Below the pieces are notes generated by a model. It made no database searches, was not told the DNA's origin, and saw only the letters and a list, made by a program, of their open reading frames with translations. 64,000 nt of DNA from JAOPZW01 sp963851295. GTDB taxonomy: Bacteria; Actinomycetota; Thermoleophilia; Solirubrobacterales; Solirubrobacteraceae. The stretch spans positions 1 to 64,000 of the forward strand of contig CAWKOS010000013.1 of NCBI GenBank assembly GCA_963851295.1, in the 5' to 3' direction. The position numbers and the translations under genes were made by a program. Of this stretch, positions 13,132 to 23,664 are shown piece by piece; the stretch's first letter is position 1; each line of letters begins with the position of its first letter.

Positions 13132-14325
13132 GTGAGCGACGCGACCGTGTCGCGCAGCGAGGCCGCGCGGCGCGCCGGCGTGACGCCCTCGACGCTGAGC
13201 CGCTGGGCGGCCGACGGGCTCGTGCCGCAGGCCCGCGACGGGCGCTGGACGCGCGCGGCCGTGGCCCAAGCGCGGATCGTCGCCCGCCTGCGCGAGCGCG
13301 GCCACACGCTCGAGGAGATCCGCTCGGCGACCGAGAGCGGGCGGCTGGCCTTCGGCTTCGTCGACGACCTGCTGCCTGAGCACGAGGGCCGCCACAGCCT
13401 CGAGGAGGCCGCGACGTACGCGAACCTCGAGCCGGCGCTGATCGAGCGGCTGTTCCTCTCGATCGGCTTCAACGCCGGCTCGCTGGAGCGGCTGTCCGAC
13501 GACGACCTCGAGCTGCTGCGCCACGTCGGCGTCGTGCTCGCGGCGGGCTTCCCGCTCGTGGCGCTGCTGCAGCTCGCGCGCGTGTACGGGCAGGCGCTCG
13601 CGCAGATAGCCGACGCCGAGGTGCGCCTCTTCCACCTCTACGTCCACGAGCCGCTCATGCGCCAGCGCGTGCCCGGGGTCGAGATGGGCGAGGAGATGCA
13701 GGCGCTCGCGAGCGACCTGCTCCCGCTCGCCGCGCCGATCATGGAGCGCATCCACCAGCGCTTCCTGACGCACTTCGTCGAGCAGGACGTGATCGGCCAC
13801 ATGGAGGCCGACCTCGAGGACGCGCCGCTCGACCTCGGGCGCCTGCGCGTGGCGATCGCCTTCGCCGACCTCGCGGGCTACACGCGCCTGACCGAGGAGG
13901 AGGGCGAGGAGGAGGCCGTCGACGCGGTCGAGCGCTTCATCGAGGACGTCGAGGTGACGCTCCCCGAGGGCGCGCGCGTGATCAAGACGATCGGCGACGA
14001 GGTGATGATCGTCGGCACCGACGCCGCCGCGCTCGTCGACTGGGCCGTGGGCTTCCAGCGGATCGTGGCCGACCGGCGTCCGCTGCCGCGCATCGGCATC
14101 CACTACGGCCCGACGCTCTACCGCGACGGCGACTACTACGGGCGCGAGGTCAACCAGGCCTCGCGGGTCGTCGCCCGTGCCGCCGGCGGCGAGGTCCTGG
14201 TCACGCGCTCGGTCGTCGACCAGGCGGGCGGGCACCTCGAGTTCGAGCGCATCGGCGAGGTGCGCCTGAAGGGCTTCGAGCGCCCGACCGAGCTGTTCCT
14301 CGCGCGCGCGGGCGACGATGGCTGA
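13132..14325 (+). CDS. MerR-domain / class III nucleotidyl cyclase fusion protein
   Basis: A 397-residue protein. Residues 5-75 form a MerR-type winged helix (SEAARRAGVTPSTLSRWAADGL, then the RLRERGHTLEEIRSA wing region). Residues 80-235 are a helical linker like the regulatory domain of mycobacterial Rv1264-type cyclases. Residues 240-397 are a class III cyclase: metal ligands Asp246 (FADLAGYT) and Asp289 (KTIGDEVM), Lys285, and the transition-state pair Asn341/Arg345 (VNQASR). All catalytic positions I can place are intact, so cAMP (or cGMP) synthesis is likely. A DNA-binding head on a cyclase is unusual. The GTG start has only a weak GAGG upstream and follows a structured non-coding stretch. 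It overlaps tilS by 8 nt. Confidence 0.88.
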   Translation: MSDATVSRSEAARRAGVTPSTLSRWAADGLVPQARDGRWTRAAVAQARIVARLRERGHTLEEIRSATESGRLAFGFVDDLLPEHEGRHSLEEAATYANLEPALIERLFLSIGFNAGSLERLSDDDLELLRHVGVVLAAGFPLVALLQLARVYGQALAQIADAEVRLFHLYVHEPLMRQRVPGVEMGEEMQALASDLLPLAAPIMERIHQRFLTHFVEQDVIGHMEADLEDAPLDLGRLRVAIAFADLAGYTRLTEEEGEEEAVDAVERFIEDVEVTLPEGARVIKTIGDEVMIVGTDAAALVDWAVGFQRIVADRRPLPRIGIHYGPTLYRDGDYYGREVNQASRVVARAAGGEVLVTRSVVDQAGGHLEFERIGEVRLKGFERPTELFLARAGDDG

Positions 14326-15286
14326 GCCGGTGCTCGACCGCGTGCGCGCCACCGGGCTGCTGCCGGGGGGCGCGGAGGTGCTCGTCCTGCTCTCGGGCGG
14401 GCGCGACTCGGTCTGCCTGCTCGACGTCGCGGTCGAGCTTGCGTGCTCGGTGCGGGCGCTGCACGTCAACTACGGGCTGCGGCCGGAGGCGGACGCCGAC
14501 GAGGAGCACTGTCGCGCGGTGTGCGCGCGCCTGGGCGTGGAGCTCGTCGCGCGGCGTGCGTCGCGGCCCGACGACGCGCCCGGCAACCTGCAGGCCTGGG
14601 CGCGCGACGTGCGCTACGCGGCGGCGGCCGAGATCGCGGCGGGCGCCGTGGTGGCCGTCGGGCACACGGCGACCGATCAGGCCGAGACCGTGCTCTACCG
14701 GCTGGCCTCCTCGCCGGGGCGCCGCGCGCTGCTGGGGATGGCGCCGCGCTCGGGGCGCCTCGTGCGCCCGCTGCTCGGGGTCACGCGGACAGAGACCGCG
14801 GACTGGTGCCGCGCCCGCGGCCTGTCGTGGGTCGAGGACGCGACGAACGAGTCCTCCGCGTTCGCCCGCGGGCGCGTGCGCGGCGGCCTGCTGCCGGCGC
14901 TGGAGGCCGTCGACCGCCGCGCGGCGGCGAACGTCGTGCGGACCTCCGAGCTCCTGCGCGAGGAGGCGGAGGTCCTCGACGTCGTCGTCGACAACGCGCT
15001 CGCGGGGCGCGACCGGATCGTCGTGCTGTACCTCGCCGACCTGCCGCCAGCGCTGGGACGGCTCATCGTCCGCCGCCTGGCCGAGGCGGCGACGGGCGAG
15101 CTGTGCCCGCGCGCCGCGACCCGGCTCGAGGACGTCCTCGCGCTGGGAGCGTCGGGGGCGCTCGACGTCGGCGACGGCGCGCGGGCGGTGGTCGAGGGCG
15201 GCGTGCTGCGCTTCGAGCGCACGCCGCCGCTCGCCCCGCGGGGCCGGCGTCCGCCGCTCGCAACGTCTTCATATAGTCCGCCTCTC
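14318..15286 (+). CDS. tilS: tRNA(Ile)-lysidine synthase, reading frame continuous with hpt
   Basis: About 323 residues of TilS. It has the PP-loop SGGRDS near residue 27, HVNYGLRPEAD and GHTATDQAETVLYRL, and the GMAPRSGRLVRPLLGV loop typical of the family. It ligates lysine to C34 of the AUA-decoding tRNA-Ile, an essential step. There is no stop codon after the TilS domain: the frame runs straight into the Met of hpt at 15287. Either this is a TilS-HprT fusion, as known in Listeria, or a base is wrong near the junction. The end given here is the last base before the hpt ATG. The start overlaps the cyclase gene by 8 nt (ATGGCTGA). Confidence 0.88.
15272..15277 (+). promoter_or_regulatory. -10 element (TATAGT) before hpt
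   Basis: TATAGT is 9 nt before the ATG of hpt and lies in an AT-rich patch that stands out in this sequence. It supports separate expression of hpt from a nearly leaderless mRNA, even though the tilS frame reads into it. Confidence 0.4.
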
Positions 15287-15824
15287 ATGCGCGACCCGAA
15301 GATCGGCGAGATCCTCGTCCAGCCCGACGACCTCAAACAGCGCGTCCGCACGCTCGGCGAGCAGATCAGCGAGGAGTACGCCGACCGCGACCTGCTGCTC
15401 GTCGGGGTCCTCAAGGGCGCGGTCTTCTTCCTCGCCGATTCTCATGCGCCACATCGAGATCCCGTGCGAGGTCGACTTCATGGCCGTCTCGTCCTACGGG
15501 TCGGCCACGGACTCCAGCGGCGTGGTCCGGATCCTCAAGGACCTCGACACGGCCATCGAGGGCCGCCACGTCCTGATCGTCGAGGACATCGTCGACTCGG
15601 GGCTCACGCTGCAATATCTCTTTCGCAACCTGGGCGCCCGCAACCCGGCCTCGCTCGAGGTCTGCGCCCTGCTCACCAAGCCCGACCGGCGCAAGGTCGA
15701 GCTGCCGATCAAGTTCGTCGGCTTCGAGATCCCGGACCGCTTCGCCATCGGGTACGGGCTCGACTTCGCGGAGCGCTACCGCAACCTGCCGTACGTCGCA
15801 GCGTTGACCGGCGTAGAGCCGTAG
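15287..15824 (+). CDS. hpt: Hypoxanthine phosphoribosyltransferase, with an apparent +1 frameshift
   Basis: HPRT of purine salvage (hypoxanthine or guanine plus PRPP). The first part (DPKIGEILVQPDDLKQRV, then LLVGVLKGAVFFLAD) is in frame with the ATG at 15287. From about 15440 the family sequence continues in another frame: LMRHIEIPCEVDFMAVSSYG, the PRPP loop VLIVEDIVDSGLTL and FVGFEIPDRFAIGYGLDFAERYR, ending at 15824. Removing one T at 15439-15440 joins GAT to CTC ATG and restores a full-length enzyme of about 178 residues. All motifs are preserved on both sides, which favours a sequencing error or very recent mutation over a decayed gene. Confidence 0.85.
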
Positions 15825-15955
15825 CCCAGCGGCAGACGGCATCCGGAGAGCCTGGACGCACGTACAGCATGCGTGAGCACCCCAACCCCCCTGGTACGCT
15901 TGCCTGCCCGGGCGTCCTCTTGAGGAGTGGGCGCCGGGCGCCGATCTAAGCCCCC

Positions 15956-17941
<1,986 letters not shown>

Positions 17942-17957
17942 CGCCGGCGGCCCGGGC

Positions 17958-18245
17958 GTGGCCGTGCTCGTCGATCCCCTGCGCGAGTACCCCGACGCCG
18001 GCCTGCCGTGGACGCGGTGGTGCCACATGGTCAGCGACGCCGGCTTCGAGGAGCTGCACGCCTTCGCCTCGCGGATGGGCATCCCGCGACGACGCTTCCA
18101 GGGCGACCACTACGACCTGCATCCGGCCCTGCGCGAGCGCGCGGTCGCCCTCGGCGCCGTCGAGGTGGGGACGGGCGAGCTCGTGGAGCGCATGAGCGGG
18201 CCGCGCGGCGAGCGCGCGCGGGCCCGGCGGGGGCAGCGCGCGTGA
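17958..18245 (+). CDS. DUF4031 family small protein
   Basis: A 95-residue protein with the DUF4031 signature: V-D-P near the start, W-C-H-M-V-S-D, the segment EELHAFASRMGIPRRRFQGD and HYDLHPALRERAVALGA. The conserved His, Asp and Cys pattern suggests a small nucleotide- or metal-binding fold, but no function is established to my knowledge. The tail is Arg/Ala rich. GTG at 17958 follows ftsH by 16 nt, and its stop overlaps the next GTG start, so it is in an ftsH-led transcript. Confidence 0.82.
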   Translation: MAVLVDPLREYPDAGLPWTRWCHMVSDAGFEELHAFASRMGIPRRRFQGDHYDLHPALRERAVALGAVEVGTGELVERMSGPRGERARARRGQRA

Positions 18246-18994
18246 GCGGGCGCGCCGTGCTCGTCACGGGCGGCTCGCGCGGCATCGGCGCCGCGGTGGC
18301 GCGCGCCTTCGCGGCGCAGGGCGACCGCGTCGCCGTCCACTACGGGCGCTCGCGCGAGGCGGCCGAGGAGGTCGTCGCGGGGCTGGACGGCGACGGGCAC
18401 CTCGCCGTCGGCGCCGACCTCGCCGATCCCGAGGCCGTGCGCGCGATGGTCGCCGCGGCGGCGGCCGCGCTCGGCGGCCTGCAGGTGCTGGTCAACAACG
18501 CCGGCATCTTCGTCGCGCACCCGATCACGGACACGAGCTACGAGCAGTGGCAGGAGGCGTGGCGCGAGACGCTCGCCGTCAACCTCGTCGGCGCCGCCAA
18601 CGCCGCCTGGTGCGCGGTGCCGCACATGATCGCGGCCGGCGGCGGGCGGATCGTCAACGTCTCCTCGCGCGGTGCCTTCCGCGGCGAGCCTCGGTCACCC
18701 GCCTACGGGGCGAGCAAGGCCGCGCTCGTGGCCATGGGCCAGTCGTTGGCGCGAGCGCTCGGTGAGCACGGCATCGCGGTCACCACGGTCGCCCCCGGCT
18801 GGACGGAGACCGACATGGCCGCCGAGACGCTCGCCGGCCCGCGCGGCGACGCGATCCGCGCCGAGAGCCCGATGGGCCGGGTCGCCACGCCGGAGGACAT
18901 CGCCGGCGCCGTGCTCTACCTCGCCTCGCCGCAAGCGGAGTTCGTCACCGGCACGGTGCTCGACGTCAACGGCGCCTCGTTCCTGCGCATGTGA
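18242..18994 (+). CDS. Classical SDR oxidoreductase (3-oxoacyl-ACP reductase-like)
   Basis: A 250-residue classical short-chain dehydrogenase. It has TGGSRGIG cofactor binding at residues 10-17, NNAG, the catalytic Ser in VNVSSRG, Y-x-x-x-K (AYGASKAAL), and the PGWTETDM segment. The basic S-R-x-G pattern after the second strand favours NADP(H). Family members reduce 3-oxoacyl carriers or alcohols; the substrate is not evident. The GTG start overlaps the upstream stop by 4 nt. Downstream lies the operator of the amino-sugar module, so this gene closes the ftsH transcript. Confidence 0.9.
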   Translation: MSGRAVLVTGGSRGIGAAVARAFAAQGDRVAVHYGRSREAAEEVVAGLDGDGHLAVGADLADPEAVRAMVAAAAAALGGLQVLVNNAGIFVAHPITDTSYEQWQEAWRETLAVNLVGAANAAWCAVPHMIAAGGGRIVNVSSRGAFRGEPRSPAYGASKAALVAMGQSLARALGEHGIAVTTVAPGWTETDMAAETLAGPRGDAIRAESPMGRVATPEDIAGAVLYLASPQAEFVTGTVLDVNGASFLRM

Positions 18995-18997
18995 GGA

Positions 18998-19013
18998 ATT
19001 GGTCTTGACCAAT
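18998..19013. promoter_or_regulatory. DasR-type operator (dre-like) controlling amino-sugar genes
   Basis: The 16-bp dyad ATTGGTCTTGACCAAT has 7-bp arms (ATTGGTC / GACCAAT) and matches the core of the Streptomyces DasR element, whose consensus centres on TGGTCTAGACCA. It overlaps the -35 region of the gntR-nagA promoter, so binding would repress. Confidence 0.75.
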
Positions 19014-19034
19014 CTGCGGCGGTCGCGCTAGCTT
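19005..19034 (+). promoter_or_regulatory. Promoter of the gntR-nagA-SIS operon
   Basis: TTGACC at 19005-19010 and TAGCTT at 19029-19034 are 18 nt apart. The -10 ends 7 nt before the GTG at 19042, so the mRNA is predicted to be leaderless. The -35 is part of the dyad operator. Confidence 0.6.
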
Positions 19035-19041
19035 CCGCCGC

Positions 19042-19767
19042 GTGGTCTCCCTGAGTGGACTGGACCGGTCGCCCTCGAAGCAGCAGCTCGTCCGCGCGGC
19101 GCTCGTGGAGCTCGCCGGCGGCCTCGAGGTCGGCGCGGCGATCCCGTCCGAGCGCCGGCTGGCGGCGCAGCTCGGCGTCTCGCGGCCCACGCTGCGCGCC
19201 GCGGTCGACGAGCTCGTTCGCGAGGGCCGGCTCACGCGCCGCCACGGCTCGGGCACCTACGTCGCCGAGCCCAAGATCGCGCTGCCGCTCACCATGGTGT
19301 CCTTCTCGGAGGACATGCGCCGCCGCGGCCTGCGCCCGGGCAGTCGCGTGCTCGCCTTCGAGGCGCGCGCCGCGGGCGCCAAGCTCGGCGCGCGGCTGCG
19401 CGTGTCGCCCTCTGAGCCGCTGTGGGCGATCCGCCGCCTGCGCCTGGCCGACGGCGAGACCATGGCGATCGAGGCCGTGCACGTGCCGCAGCGCCTCGCG
19501 CCGGGCCTGACGGCCGCCGACCTCGAGGGCGAGTCGCTCTACGAGCTGCTCGCCGAGCGCCACGGCGTCGTGGTCGCGGCGGCGAGCCAGACGATCGAGG
19601 CGACGGTGACCGACGAGCAGGAGTCCGCGGCGCTCGGCGTGCCGCTGCACTCCCCGGCCCTGCTCTTCGAGGCGACGAGCACGAGCGAGGGCGGCGACGT
19701 CGTCGAGCTCGTGCGCGCGATCTACCGCGGCGATCGCTATCGGCTGGTCATGGAGGCCGCGCGATGA
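19042..19767 (+). CDS. GntR/HutC-family regulator with UTRA domain (DasR/NagR-like)
   Basis: A 241-residue repressor. It has an N-terminal GntR winged helix (residues about 8-75, including LAAQLGVSRPTLRAAVDELV and RRHGSGTYVA) and a C-terminal UTRA effector domain (from about 95, P-L-W-A-I-R-R-L-R-L-A-D-G-E ... E-A-V-H-V-P-Q). In this family UTRA binds phosphorylated amino sugars such as glucosamine-6-phosphate. The dyad at 18998-19013 in front of it and the following nagA and SIS genes fit autoregulated control of N-acetylglucosamine use. The start GTG is set by the promoter; the stop overlaps the nagA ATG (ATGA). Confidence 0.9.
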   Translation: MVSLSGLDRSPSKQQLVRAALVELAGGLEVGAAIPSERRLAAQLGVSRPTLRAAVDELVREGRLTRRHGSGTYVAEPKIALPLTMVSFSEDMRRRGLRPGSRVLAFEARAAGAKLGARLRVSPSEPLWAIRRLRLADGETMAIEAVHVPQRLAPGLTAADLEGESLYELLAERHGVVVAAASQTIEATVTDEQESAALGVPLHSPALLFEATSTSEGGDVVELVRAIYRGDRYRLVMEAAR

Positions 19768-20864
19768 GGCTCGGTGTCGAGGCCGCGCTCGTCGACGGCG
19801 CGCTGGTGGCGGGCGACGTCGAGGTGCTCGACGGCGTGGTGACCGGTGTCGGACTCGGCGCCGGCGGCGGCCGCGGGCTCGCGGCGCCGGGCTTCGTCGA
19901 CCTGCAGGTCAACGGCTTCGCCGGCGTCGACCTGCAGACCGCGGATGCCGACGGCTACGCGCGCGCCGGCGAGGCAATGCTCGCCACCGGCGTGACCGCC
20001 TACCAGCCGACCTTCATCACCGCTCCCGAGGAGGAGCTCGTGAGCGCGCTGCGCGCGCTGCCGGCCGCGGCGGGCGTCGGGCCGCGGATCCTCGGCGCCC
20101 ACCTCGAGGGCCCGTTCCTCTCGCCGGAGCGCCCCGGCGCCCACGACCCCTCGGCATTGCGCGCGCCGGACGTCGCGCTCCTGCGCCGGCTGCTCGACGC
20201 CGGCCCGGTGACCCACGCGACGCTTGCCCCCGAGCTGCCGGGCGCCCTCGAGCTCGTCGACGAGCTGTGCGCCCGCGGCGTCACCGTCGCCTGCGGGCAC
20301 ACCGACGCGACGGCCGTCGAGGCCCACCGCGCCTTCGACCGCGGGGCGCGCACGGTCACGCACCTCTTCAACGCCATGCGCCCGGCGACCCACCGCGACC
20401 CGGGCATCGCCTTCGCCGCCCTCGCGCGCACCGACGTGAGCGTGCAGCTCATCGTCGACGGCCACCACCTCGCCGACGAGACGGTGCTCGTGGCCTGGCG
20501 CGCCGCGGCCGGGCGCCTGGCGCTCGTCACCGACGCCGTCGGCGCCGCCGGCCTGGGCGACGGGACGTTCAGCCTCGGCGGCGCGGAGGTCACGGCCGCC
20601 GGCGGCGCCGTCCGCCGCCCCGACGGGACGCTGGCCGGGAGCGCGCTGACCATGATCGAGGCGGTGCGCAACCTCCATGCGCTGGGCGTCGGGCTCGAGG
20701 ACGCGCTGAGCGCGGCGAGCGCCGTGCCGGCGCGGATCGCCGGCCGCTCCGACGTCGGGCGCCTCGCCGTGGGCGCGCCCGCCGACGTCGTCGTCCTCGA
20801 CGACCGCCTCGACTTGCGGCGCACGCTCGTCTCGGGAGGCGCGCATGTCACTGGCCGCCCTTGA
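19764..20864 (+). CDS. nagA: N-acetylglucosamine-6-phosphate deacetylase
   Basis: A 366-residue amidohydrolase that removes acetate from GlcNAc-6-phosphate. It has the APGFVDLQVNG start of the barrel and the metal-site Glu in HLEGPF, followed by FLSPERPGAH. Then come the metal His in GHTDA, the second in THLFNAM, and the catalytic Asp in LVTDAVG. The usual substrate segment GS(A)LTM is also present. Length is typical. It is cytoplasmic, the second gene of the operator-controlled operon, overlaps the regulator by 4 nt, and overlaps the following SIS gene by 20 nt. It feeds glucosamine-6-phosphate to the next enzyme. Confidence 0.95.
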   Translation: MRLGVEAALVDGALVAGDVEVLDGVVTGVGLGAGGGRGLAAPGFVDLQVNGFAGVDLQTADADGYARAGEAMLATGVTAYQPTFITAPEEELVSALRALPAAAGVGPRILGAHLEGPFLSPERPGAHDPSALRAPDVALLRRLLDAGPVTHATLAPELPGALELVDELCARGVTVACGHTDATAVEAHRAFDRGARTVTHLFNAMRPATHRDPGIAFAALARTDVSVQLIVDGHHLADETVLVAWRAAAGRLALVTDAVGAAGLGDGTFSLGGAEVTAAGGAVRRPDGTLAGSALTMIEAVRNLHALGVGLEDALSAASAVPARIAGRSDVGRLAVGAPADVVVLDDRLDLRRTLVSGGAHVTGRP

Positions 20865-21864
20865 GATCGCCGAGCAGCCCGACGTCGTCGCCCGGCTGCT
20901 CGACCACCGGCGCGGGGCGCTCGACGCGCTCGCGGCCGCCGTGCGCGAGCGCCGCCCGCCCTTCGCGGTCATCGCCGCGCGCGGGACCTCCGACAACGCC
21001 GCGCGCTACGGCCAGCACGTCCTCGGCCGGCTGCTGGGTCTCCCGGTCGCGCTCGCCACGCCCTCGCTGCACACGCTCTACGACGCGCCCCCGCGCCTCG
21101 CAGATGCCCTCGTCATCGGCATCTCGCAGTCGGGCGCCTCGCCCGACGTCGTCAGCGTGGTCGCCGAAGGCGCCCGCCAGGGCGCGCTGACGGCCGCGAT
21201 CACGAACGTCCCGGCCTCGCCGCTCGCCGGCGCGGCGGCCCACGTGATCGACCTCGGCGCGGGCGAGGAGCGCTCGGTCGCCGCGACCAAGACCTACACC
21301 GCCTCGCTGGCGGCGCTCGCGGCGCTGGCGGCCAGCGGCGACGACGAGCGCCGGCGCGAGCTCGAGGGCCTGCCCGCCGCCCTCGCGGCCCAGCTGCAGC
21401 TCACCGGCGACGCCGCGGACGCCGTCGCGGCCACCGCCGGCTGGGAGCGGCTCACGGTCGTCGGGCGCGGCGCCCACTACGCGACCGCGTTCGAGGCCGC
21501 GCTCAAGCTGCGCGAGCTGACCGGGATCGTCGCCGAGGCCTACTCGCCGGCCGACCTCCTGCACGGCCCGATCGCGGTCATGGGGCCCCAGCAGCCGCTG
21601 CTGGCGATCGCGCCCGCCGACCCGACCGCCGCCACGATGCGCGAGCTCGTCGCCGCCGCCCGCGCGCGCCGCGCGCGCGTGGCCGCCATCGGCCACGACG
21701 CGAGCCTCGGGGACCCGTTCCTCGAGCTCGTCGAGATCCCCGACTGGCTGGGGCCGGTGACGGCGATCGTCCCGGCCCATCGCCTCGCGCTCGGCCTCGC
21801 CGAGCGCCGCGGCGTCGACGTCGACGCGCCCTTCGGGCTCTCCAAGGTGACCCTGACGCGCTGA
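20845..21864 (+). CDS. SIS-domain glucosamine-6-phosphate deaminase/isomerase (NagB-II or AgaS-like)
   Basis: A 339-residue protein with two SIS domains like the isomerase half of GlmS but no glutaminase domain. It has ARGTSDNAARYGQH, G-I-S-Q-S-G-A-S-P-D, RSVAATKTYTASL and in the second half GRGAHYATAFEAALKLRE with the Glu-rich helix, then LLHGPIAV. Such stand-alone proteins deaminate glucosamine-6-phosphate (NagB-II) or the galactosamine analogue. Given nagA next to it, NagB-II is the better reading. It starts within the end of nagA. It completes conversion to fructose-6-phosphate. Confidence 0.85.
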   Translation: MSLAALEIAEQPDVVARLLDHRRGALDALAAAVRERRPPFAVIAARGTSDNAARYGQHVLGRLLGLPVALATPSLHTLYDAPPRLADALVIGISQSGASPDVVSVVAEGARQGALTAAITNVPASPLAGAAAHVIDLGAGEERSVAATKTYTASLAALAALAASGDDERRRELEGLPAALAAQLQLTGDAADAVAATAGWERLTVVGRGAHYATAFEAALKLRELTGIVAEAYSPADLLHGPIAVMGPQQPLLAIAPADPTAATMRELVAAARARRARVAAIGHDASLGDPFLELVEIPDWLGPVTAIVPAHRLALGLAERRGVDVDAPFGLSKVTLTR

Positions 21865-21895
21865 CGGCGCCGCCGGGGGCGGGTGAGCACGGGCG

Positions 21896-21901
21896 TATCC
21901 T
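21896..21901 (+). promoter_or_regulatory. -10 element (TATCCT) of a probable leaderless promoter
   Basis: TATCCT ends 7 nt before the GTG at 21909 (spacer GCGCCGC). No Shine-Dalgarno sequence is present, so the mRNA is predicted to start at the GTG. Confidence 0.5.
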
Positions 21902-21908
21902 GCGCCGC

Positions 21909-23552
21909 GTGCTGGAAGAGGCCGTCGCGGGCGATCAGGCGGGCGGGCGCATCGACGCCGGGCGCGCCGCGCTGGTCGCCGGGGACTGGGAGGCGGCGCG
22001 CGCGGCCTTCCAGGCGAGCGTCGACGCGACGCCGACGGCGGCGGGCTTCGAGGGCGTCGGCGTCGCCTGCCGCTGGCTGGGCGAGCAGGAGGCGGCGATG
22101 CGCGCCCTGCGGCGCGCCTACCGCCTGCATCGCCAGGCCGGCGACGCGCGCGCCGCCGCGCGCGTGGCCCTCCAGCTCTGCCTCGGCGAGTGCTACTTCC
22201 ATGCCGACGTCGCCGTCGGCCTGGGCTGGGTCGAGCGCGCCGAGCGGCTCCTGGAGGGCATGGAGCCCGGCGTCGAGCAGGGCTGGCTGACGCTGCTGCG
22301 CGGCCACCTGGCGCTGCAGGTCGACCGCGATCCGGCGCGGTCACGCGAATACGCGACGGCCGCGCGGACCATCGGCCACGACTGCGGCGTGCTCGACGTC
22401 GAGATGATGGCGCTCGCCCTCGAAGGCCTGACCTACGTCTGCGAGGGCGAGGTCGAGGAGGGGATGCGGCGCCTCGACGAGGCCACGGCGGCGGCCGTCG
22501 CGGGCGAGCTCGAGGACCTCGACGCCATCTCGAGCTGCTGCTGCTACCTCATCGACGCCTGCAAGCGCGTGCGCGACTTCGAGCGCGCCGCCCAGTGGTG
22601 CGACCACGTCAAGGGCTTCTGCGAGCAGTGGTCGGACCGCCTGACCTTCGCCGCGTGCCGCGCCCACTACGCCGACATCCTCATCTGGCGCGGCGACTGG
22701 AGCGCGGCCGAGGCCGAGCTGCGGGCCAACCTCGGCCCGCTCGCCGACATCCACCCCAACCGGATCGCCGACGGGATGGTCCGCCTGGCCGAGCTGCGCC
22801 GCCGCCAGGGGCTGATCGAGGAGGCGGGGCGGCTGCTGGAGACCGCCGACGGCCACCACCTCGCGCCGCTCGTGCGCGCCCAGCTCGCGCTCGACCGCGG
22901 CGACGCGGCGACCGCCGTCCACGAGGCCGAGCGCTCGTTGCGCCGCCTGCCCCCTGAGGGGCTGACCGACCGCGCGCCCGCGCTCGAGGTGCTCGTGCGC
23001 GCCCGGCTCGCCGCCGGCGACGCGCCGGGCGCCGGCGAGGCCGCCGATCAGCTGCGGTCGATCGCGGCCAGCTCGGGGACCACGGCGAGCGCGGCGGCCG
23101 CGTCGTACGCGCAGGGCGTCCTCGCCGCGGCCGCGGCCTCGTGGGAGGAGGCGCGGACCGCCTTCGAGGACGCCGTCGACCTCTACGCCCGCTCCGGCGG
23201 GCGCTGGGAGGCCGCCCAGGCCCGGCGCGAGCTGGCCCGCGCGCTGCGCGCCCTCGGCCACGACGCCGCCGCCGAGCGCGAGGCGCGCACGGGCGACGAG
23301 GCGCTGCGCGCGCTCGGGGCGCACGCCGCCCCCGCCGAGGCCGCGGCGCCCGCGGGCCTGACCGCGCGCGAGCTCGAGGTCCTGCGGCTCGTGGCCCGCG
23401 GGCGCTCGAACGCCGAGATCGCCGCCGAGCTCGTGCTCAGCGTGCGCACCGTCGAGCGCCACATCGCCAACATCTACGACAAGATCGGCGCCTCCGGCCG
23501 CGCGGCGCGCGCGGCCGCCGCCTCCTACGCGCTGGCTGCCGGCGTCGCCTGA
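21909..23552 (+). CDS. LuxR-family regulator with helical-repeat sensor region
   Basis: A 547-residue protein. The first 460 residues are alpha-helical and Ala/Arg/Glu rich with TPR-like repeats (RAALVAGDWEAARAAFQASV, then RWLGEQEAAMRALRRAYRLH and similar). No Walker motif is visible, so it is not a full MalT/LAL ATPase. The C-terminal 65 residues are a LuxR helix-turn-helix (LTARELEVLRLVARGRSNAE then IAAELVLSVRTVERHIANIY). The TPR part probably senses a protein partner or ligand. It lies alone between the amino-sugar operon and a cupin gene; targets are unknown. Confidence 0.85.
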   Translation: MLEEAVAGDQAGGRIDAGRAALVAGDWEAARAAFQASVDATPTAAGFEGVGVACRWLGEQEAAMRALRRAYRLHRQAGDARAAARVALQLCLGECYFHADVAVGLGWVERAERLLEGMEPGVEQGWLTLLRGHLALQVDRDPARSREYATAARTIGHDCGVLDVEMMALALEGLTYVCEGEVEEGMRRLDEATAAAVAGELEDLDAISSCCCYLIDACKRVRDFERAAQWCDHVKGFCEQWSDRLTFAACRAHYADILIWRGDWSAAEAELRANLGPLADIHPNRIADGMVRLAELRRRQGLIEEAGRLLETADGHHLAPLVRAQLALDRGDAATAVHEAERSLRRLPPEGLTDRAPALEVLVRARLAAGDAPGAGEAADQLRSIAASSGTTASAAAASYAQGVLAAAAASWEEARTAFEDAVDLYARSGGRWEAAQARRELARALRALGHDAAAEREARTGDEALRALGAHAAPAEAAAPAGLTARELEVLRLVARGRSNAEIAAELVLSVRTVERHIANIYDKIGASGRAARAAAASYALAAGVA

Positions 23553-23664
23553 GCGGCGCGAATGGGTACCGCCGGCGCTCGAGTTGAGTGCCAGCACCGA
23601 TGACGGCGCAGCGCTCCCGCGCGACGCTCCTCCCGCACATCCAGCAACCGAGGAGAGGGGCGCC

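Noticed and set aside
23564..23569. SigB-type -10 (GGGTAC) before the cupin gene
   Set aside because: No matching -35 (GTTT) at 14-16 nt; one hexamer is not enough.
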